Below are positions 5,695 to 8,895 of a DNA stretch of 8,895 nucleotides, one piece after another (position 1 is the stretch's first letter; each line of letters starts with the position of its first letter). This DNA comes from Burkholderiales bacterium. GTDB taxonomy: Bacteria; Pseudomonadota; Gammaproteobacteria; Burkholderiales; SG8-39. The notes beneath the pieces are model-generated. The model was not told the origin of the DNA, ran no database searches, and saw only the letters and a program-made list of their open reading frames with translations. The stretch is from positions 1-8,895 of the forward strand of contig JADGRR010000095.1 in assembly GCA_017880745.1 (NCBI GenBank), read 5' to 3'. Made by a program: the position numbers and the translations under genes.

Positions 5695-6911
5695 TGCGCT
5701 TCGGCCTTGGGGGCCTCCGTCTTCTCCGCCACGGCTTTCTCCGCCGCGGCGCGGGCGCCGGCCTTGACGCCCTCGCGCTCGAGCGAGGTGACAACCCTGT
5801 CGCCCCGGGCAAGGCCGGATTTCACTTCGGTGAACTCCCAGTTCGCGAGGCCGGTTTCGATCCGGCGCTGCTCCAGCACCCCGCCGCTGCCTAGCACCAG
5901 CACGCGGTTGCCCGGCATCAGCGCGGGAGTCGGAATACGGATCACGTTGTCGTGGCCCGTGACCACGATTTCGATATCCGCGCTATAGCCAACCAGCAGA
6001 TGTTTTGCGGCGCCCGGCTGGTCGAACTCGACCTCCACCTCCACCGTGCGCGCCTGCTTTTCCACCGCCAGCACGTAGGGCGCGATGCGGCGCACGCGGC
6101 CGGCGAAGTGCTGTCCGCGGTAGGCATCCAGCGTGACGCGCCCCGTCATGCCGACTTTGAGCTGCGCCGCGTCCACCTCGTCGATCGGCGCGGAAACGAA
6201 GAGGCAGGAGTCGTCGATCAGGTCCACCGCAGGCAGCGTCGGGATGCCCGGCGGAGACGGCGTCAGGAATTCGCCCAACTCGCCATTGACCTCGGCAACG
6301 ATGCCGGCGAAGGGCGCGCGCAGCACCGTGCGGTCGGTGTCCGCGTGCGATGCCTGGATGCGCGCTTCAGCCTCCGCCACCTGGGTCCCCGCAGAATCGC
6401 AGCTTGCCTGCTTCGCCGACGCATCGGCATCGGCGCGTTCCACCGCCTCCTGCGACACGAAGTTGCGCGCCCTCAAATCGCGCGCGCGCCGCGCATCGCG
6501 CGCCGACGCCTTCGCCAGCTCGCACACTTCGCGCACGTGCGCCTTGGCGGTTTGCAGTTGCTCGCGCGACACGCGCTCGCGCGCAGTGAGGTCGTCGTTC
6601 CAGAGCGTGAGCAGCACCTGGTCCTTGCGCACTCTATCGCCTTCGGTCACGTTCAGCCGGTCGATGCGCCCGCCCAGGGGCGGCGCGAGTTTGGCCCGCC
6701 GGCAGGGCATGACCGAACCGGCGCGCGTGTTCGCCACCGTGTTTTCCACGCGGCCGACGTCGGCCAGCGCGACTGCGACCGGCACCGGCTTCGGCCGCGT
6801 CAGGTACCACGCGCCTCCCGCGAGCAAGGCGGCGACGGCGAGCGCCAGTGCGAGACGGATGGCGACGCGGCCGGATGGCGTCCTGCGATTCAGGGCTTGG
6901 GTGGTGTTCAT
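5691..6911 (-). CDS. Periplasmic adaptor (membrane fusion protein), HlyD/MacA type
   Basis: 406 residues. A cytoplasmic stub with arginines is followed by one membrane helix at about 17-37, so the bulk is periplasmic and anchored in the inner membrane. A lipoyl-like half-motif LAPPLGGRIDRLNVTEGDRVRKDQVLLTLW (75-104) leads into a coiled-coil hairpin, arm one about 107-148 and arm two about 152-190, turning near N150. The second lipoyl half is VLRAPFAGIVAEVNGELGEF (196-215). A beta-barrel (about 235-320) and a membrane-proximal domain (about 323-380) follow, then an Ala/Lys/Glu-rich tail. Such adaptors bridge the permease and an outer-membrane TolC-type channel; none is encoded here. Four cysteines (70, 130, 171, 236) are unusual for this fold; 130 and 171 lie on opposite arms of the hairpin. 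The ATG at 6909-6911 has no Shine-Dalgarno. It leads the four-gene exporter set with tight overlaps. Confidence 0.95.
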   Translation of the reverse strand: MNTTQALNRRTPSGRVAIRLALALAVAALLAGGAWYLTRPKPVPVAVALADVGRVENTVANTRAGSVMPCRRAKLAPPLGGRIDRLNVTEGDRVRKDQVLLTLWNDDLTARERVSREQLQTAKAHVREVCELAKASARDARRARDLRARNFVSQEAVERADADASAKQASCDSAGTQVAEAEARIQASHADTDRTVLRAPFAGIVAEVNGELGEFLTPSPPGIPTLPAVDLIDDSCLFVSAPIDEVDAAQLKVGMTGRVTLDAYRGQHFAGRVRRIAPYVLAVEKQARTVEVEVEFDQPGAAKHLLVGYSADIEIVVTGHDNVIRIPTPALMPGNRVLVLGSGGVLEQRRIETGLANWEFTEVKSGLARGDRVVTSLEREGVKAGARAAAEKAVAEKTEAPKAEAQ

Positions 6912-6919
6912 ACGCCGCG

Positions 6920-6948
6920 ATTATGCCTGCCGCGCCCACGCGGGTAAA
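6920..6948 (-). promoter_or_regulatory. Candidate sigma-70-like promoter of the exporter operon
   Basis: On the minus strand TTTACC (6943-6948) and CATAAT (6920-6925) are separated by exactly 17 bases; they match the -35 and -10 consensus at four and five of six positions. The -10 box ends eight bases before the adaptor's ATG, so transcription would start at or next to the ATG. The element occupies the 38-bp spacer after hoxW. A 5-bp GC hairpin (6930-6943) lies in the spacer between boxes. Match by eye only; in a G+C-rich genome other sigma factors may be used. Confidence 0.33.
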
Positions 6949-6949
6949 A

Positions 6950-7453
6950 TTAATGTGTCGGGGTACCAGCCATGGCGCGCCAAAGCGCCGCATCTGGCTG
7001 ACGGCAAAGCAGCGTCAGTTGCCGCCAGGCCGCTTCCACATGCGCCTCGGCCGGGCCGCTCAGACCTTCTCCAAGCTCGAAGCGTTCGCCGCGTACGCAC
7101 AGCACGAACGCCGGCGGCGGTTCGGCGAGCGCGACTTGCCGATAGACGTCCAGCACCCCCTGCGGCGGCAACTCGTGCGTGCTGCGCGCGACCGGCGCTC
7201 GCGCCGGACCAATGGCGTAGAACTCGAGCGGCGCGCTCGTGCCGCATCCGGCGTCGATGAACAGCGCCAGCCGCCTGCCCCGCAGGTCGAGCGCATGCTC
7301 GATCTGCAATTGGTAGTCTTCGATAAGTTCGAACTCGCCGGTCTGCGCCTCGGCGGCGAGCCAGGGCGCCAGGCGTTCAAGCAGCAATGGTCCTATGGCG
7401 TCGTCGCCGCGGCTGCGGTTGCCGATGGCAAAAACGACCACCCCAGGCTGCAT
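6950..7453 (-). CDS. hoxW: [NiFe] hydrogenase maturation protease HoxW
   Basis: 167 residues, the usual length for HyaD/HybD/HoxW-type endopeptidases. After nickel is placed in the active site these enzymes cut the C-terminal tail from the hydrogenase large subunit, which lets it fold shut and join the small subunit. The N-terminus VVVFAIGNRSRGDDAIGPLL has the family's GN...(D/E)(D/E)..G pattern. By comparison with HybD, the nickel-sensing residues would be D18 (Glu16 in HybD), D67 in LFIDAG, and H93 in STHELPPQGVL. Aspartate at the first position in an SRGDDA context is what I recall for HoxW-type proteases serving NAD-reducing hydrogenases. The start codon overlaps the hoxH stop by one base (TGATG), so enzyme and protease are translationally coupled. 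The stop is TAA at 6950-6952, with the exporter's adaptor 38 bp further on. Confidence 0.95.
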   Translation of the reverse strand: MQPGVVVFAIGNRSRGDDAIGPLLLERLAPWLAAEAQTGEFELIEDYQLQIEHALDLRGRRLALFIDAGCGTSAPLEFYAIGPARAPVARSTHELPPQGVLDVYRQVALAEPPPAFVLCVRGERFELGEGLSGPAEAHVEAAWRQLTLLCRQPDAALWRAMAGTPTH

Positions 7454-8895
7454 CAGAGCACCGCAGGCCCGAGCGCGCCATCACCATTCCTGCTCAAGGC
7501 ATGCACGAGGGCGCCCCCGGCGTCGACGAGTTCGACCGCGAGGGGCATCTGGCCAAGAGCGTGCGTCGCGCAGGACAGGCACGGATCGAAGCAGCGAATC
7601 GCCACCTCGATGTGGTTCAGCAACCCCTCGGTGATTTCGCGTCCATCCAGGTAGCGCCTGGCGACGTGCCGGATCGCTTCGTTCATCGCCTGGTTGTTGT
7701 GGGTCGTGGACACGATCAGGTTGCACATGGTCACCAGGTCGTCCTCATCCACGCGGTAGTGGTGGATCAGCGTTCCCCGCGGCGCCTCGATCACGCCGAC
7801 GCCTTCTGTCGCCCGCTCCCCGGTCCGCACCAGATCGTCGCCCACGATATCGTCGTCATGCAGCAGGTCCTTGATCGTCTCCGCCGCATGCAGCATCTCG
7901 ATCATGCGCGTCCAATGGTAGGCGAGCGGCGCGTGCGTGGGCACCCCGCCGCAGTAGTCGATGAATTCGCGCCGCTCGGCCTCCGCCAGCGGCGTCGGGA
8001 TGTGATCGCAGTTTTGCACCCGCGCGAGCGGCCCCACTTTGTACCAGCCGTTCTTCTTGCCAAACGCGGTGAAAAACGGAAATTTCATATAGCTCCAGGG
8101 CTTGACCTCTTCCTGGATATGCTGTGCGTAGTCGCGGTAATCGACGCCGTCGAAGAGGATGCCGCCGTTGCTGTCGCGGGCGCGCAGACTGCCATGGTAA
8201 AAGTCGAGATCCCCGTCCGGCCCGACCAGCGACATGGTGTTCGACCTGCAGATGCCGAAGCTGTTGTACAGCGCCGGGTTCTGCGAGTGCAACAGCTTGA
8301 TCATCTGCACCGCATCGCGGCTCCAGCCGACGATCTGGTAGATGTCGGCGAGCAGCAATTCGCGCTCTTCCGGCGTCAGCGCCTTGTTCACGCCGCCCGG
8401 GATCGAACCGGTGCCATGTACGCGTTTGCCGGCAGTGACCCGTATCACCTCCTGCCCGAACTTTCGCAGCAGCACGCCGCGCCGCGCGGTATCCGGATTT
8501 GCCGCTGCAACGCCGACGATATTGCGTTTTGACAGGTCGCTGTCGAAGCCGAACAGCAGATCCGGCGAAGCCAAATAAAAGAAATGCAGCGCGTGCGATT
8601 GCAGCATCTGGCCGTAGTGCATCAGCCGGCGGATTTTTTCGGCCGTCGGCGTGAGCCGCGTCGCGCCGACCACCTGGTCCAGCGCTTTCGACGCCGCCAG
8701 GTGGTGGCTCACCGGACAAATGCCGCACAGGCGCTGCACCATCACCGGCACTTCCCAGAAGGGGCGCCCCTGGATGAAGCGTTCGAAGCCGCGGAACTCG
8801 ACGATGTGCAGCCGCACCTGGCGCACCTGGTTGTGTGCGTCGAGCAGGATGGTCACTTTGCCGTGTCCCTCGACGCGCGACACGGTATCGATGGC
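7453..8895 (-). CDS. hoxH: [NiFe] hydrogenase large subunit HoxH, 5' end just outside window
   Basis: The frame is open to the right edge: residues AIDT precede the GTG at 8881-8883, and AIDTVSRVEGHGK matches the VIDPVTRIEGHGK start of HoxH, so that GTG is an internal valine and probably only a few codons are missing. About 480 residues are visible. Counting from that valine, the proximal nickel ligands are C53 and C56 in RLCGICPVSHH, and the distal ones C435 and C438 in DPCLSCATH. E5 in RVEGHGK belongs to the conserved L1-side motif. This is the catalytic subunit that splits or makes H2 in a cytosolic, NAD(P)-linked bidirectional hydrogenase (group 3d, HoxFUYH type). PVSHHLAASKA fits 3d better than F420-linked or uptake enzymes. 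Cleavage by HoxW should fall after H441, removing 35 residues. The gene overlaps hoxW by one base. Diaphorase and small-subunit genes are expected to the right. Confidence 0.97.
   Translation of the reverse strand, partial: AIDTVSRVEGHGKVTILLDAHNQVRQVRLHIVEFRGFERFIQGRPFWEVPVMVQRLCGICPVSHHLAASKALDQVVGATRLTPTAEKIRRLMHYGQMLQSHALHFFYLASPDLLFGFDSDLSKRNIVGVAAANPDTARRGVLLRKFGQEVIRVTAGKRVHGTGSIPGGVNKALTPEERELLLADIYQIVGWSRDAVQMIKLLHSQNPALYNSFGICRSNTMSLVGPDGDLDFYHGSLRARDSNGGILFDGVDYRDYAQHIQEEVKPWSYMKFPFFTAFGKKNGWYKVGPLARVQNCDHIPTPLAEAERREFIDYCGGVPTHAPLAYHWTRMIEMLHAAETIKDLLHDDDIVGDDLVRTGERATEGVGVIEAPRGTLIHHYRVDEDDLVTMCNLIVSTTHNNQAMNEAIRHVARRYLDGREITEGLLNHIEVAIRCFDPCLSCATHALGQMPLAVELVDAGGALVHALSRNGDGALGPAVL

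Noticed and set aside
6930..6943. CCGCG/CGCGG hairpin after hoxW as a terminator
   Set aside because: Only five base pairs and no T-tract; it overlaps the spacer of the candidate promoter and is a common chance pattern in this composition.
8881..8883. GTG at 8881-8883 as the start of hoxH
   Set aside because: Upstream codons continue the conserved HoxH N-terminus (AIDT before VSRVEGHGK), so this GTG is an internal valine.

Overview
The window is G+C-rich, densely coding bacterial DNA. All evidence points to a proteobacterium, and my best guess is a betaproteobacterium. That guess rests on codon bias, a bidirectional-type [NiFe] hydrogenase and a left-end protein of a kind I associate with beta/gammaproteobacteria. 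No RNA gene, insertion sequence, CRISPR array or origin was seen, and no gap longer than about 120 bp lacks a gene.

Layout, left to right. A plus-strand gene of unknown function enters from the left edge and ends at 758. It converges on a block of seven genes, all on the minus strand, that fills the rest of the window. Read in the direction of transcription (right to left) these are: hoxH, the catalytic subunit of an NAD(P)-linked [NiFe] hydrogenase, cut by the right edge only a few codons from its start; hoxW, its maturation protease, overlapping hoxH by one base; a membrane-anchored periplasmic adaptor (HlyD/MacA type); an ABC ATPase (MacB/LolD type) overlapping the adaptor by four bases; two different MacB/FtsX-type permeases; and a thiamine-diphosphate enzyme of the acetolactate-synthase superfamily.

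How they work together. HoxW trims the C-terminus of HoxH after nickel insertion, so that pair is one functional unit whose other subunits (diaphorase and small subunit) should lie beyond the right edge. The adaptor, ATPase and two permeases form one exporter in which the usual MacB fusion is split and the membrane part is probably a heterodimer. No TolC-like outer-membrane partner is present here. The ThDP enzyme is separated from the exporter by 117 bp of more AT-rich, structured DNA and may be its own transcription unit. A functional link between hydrogenase, exporter and ThDP enzyme is possible but supported only by shared strand and proximity.

Most interesting points: a plus-strand intrinsic-terminator-like hairpin with a T-tract just upstream of the ThDP gene, suggesting antisense transcription; a possible 23-residue leader ORF overlapping the same start codon; a candidate promoter that would give the exporter a nearly leaderless mRNA; and two cysteines placed symmetrically on the arms of the adaptor's coiled-coil hairpin. 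I found no clearly new multi-gene system.
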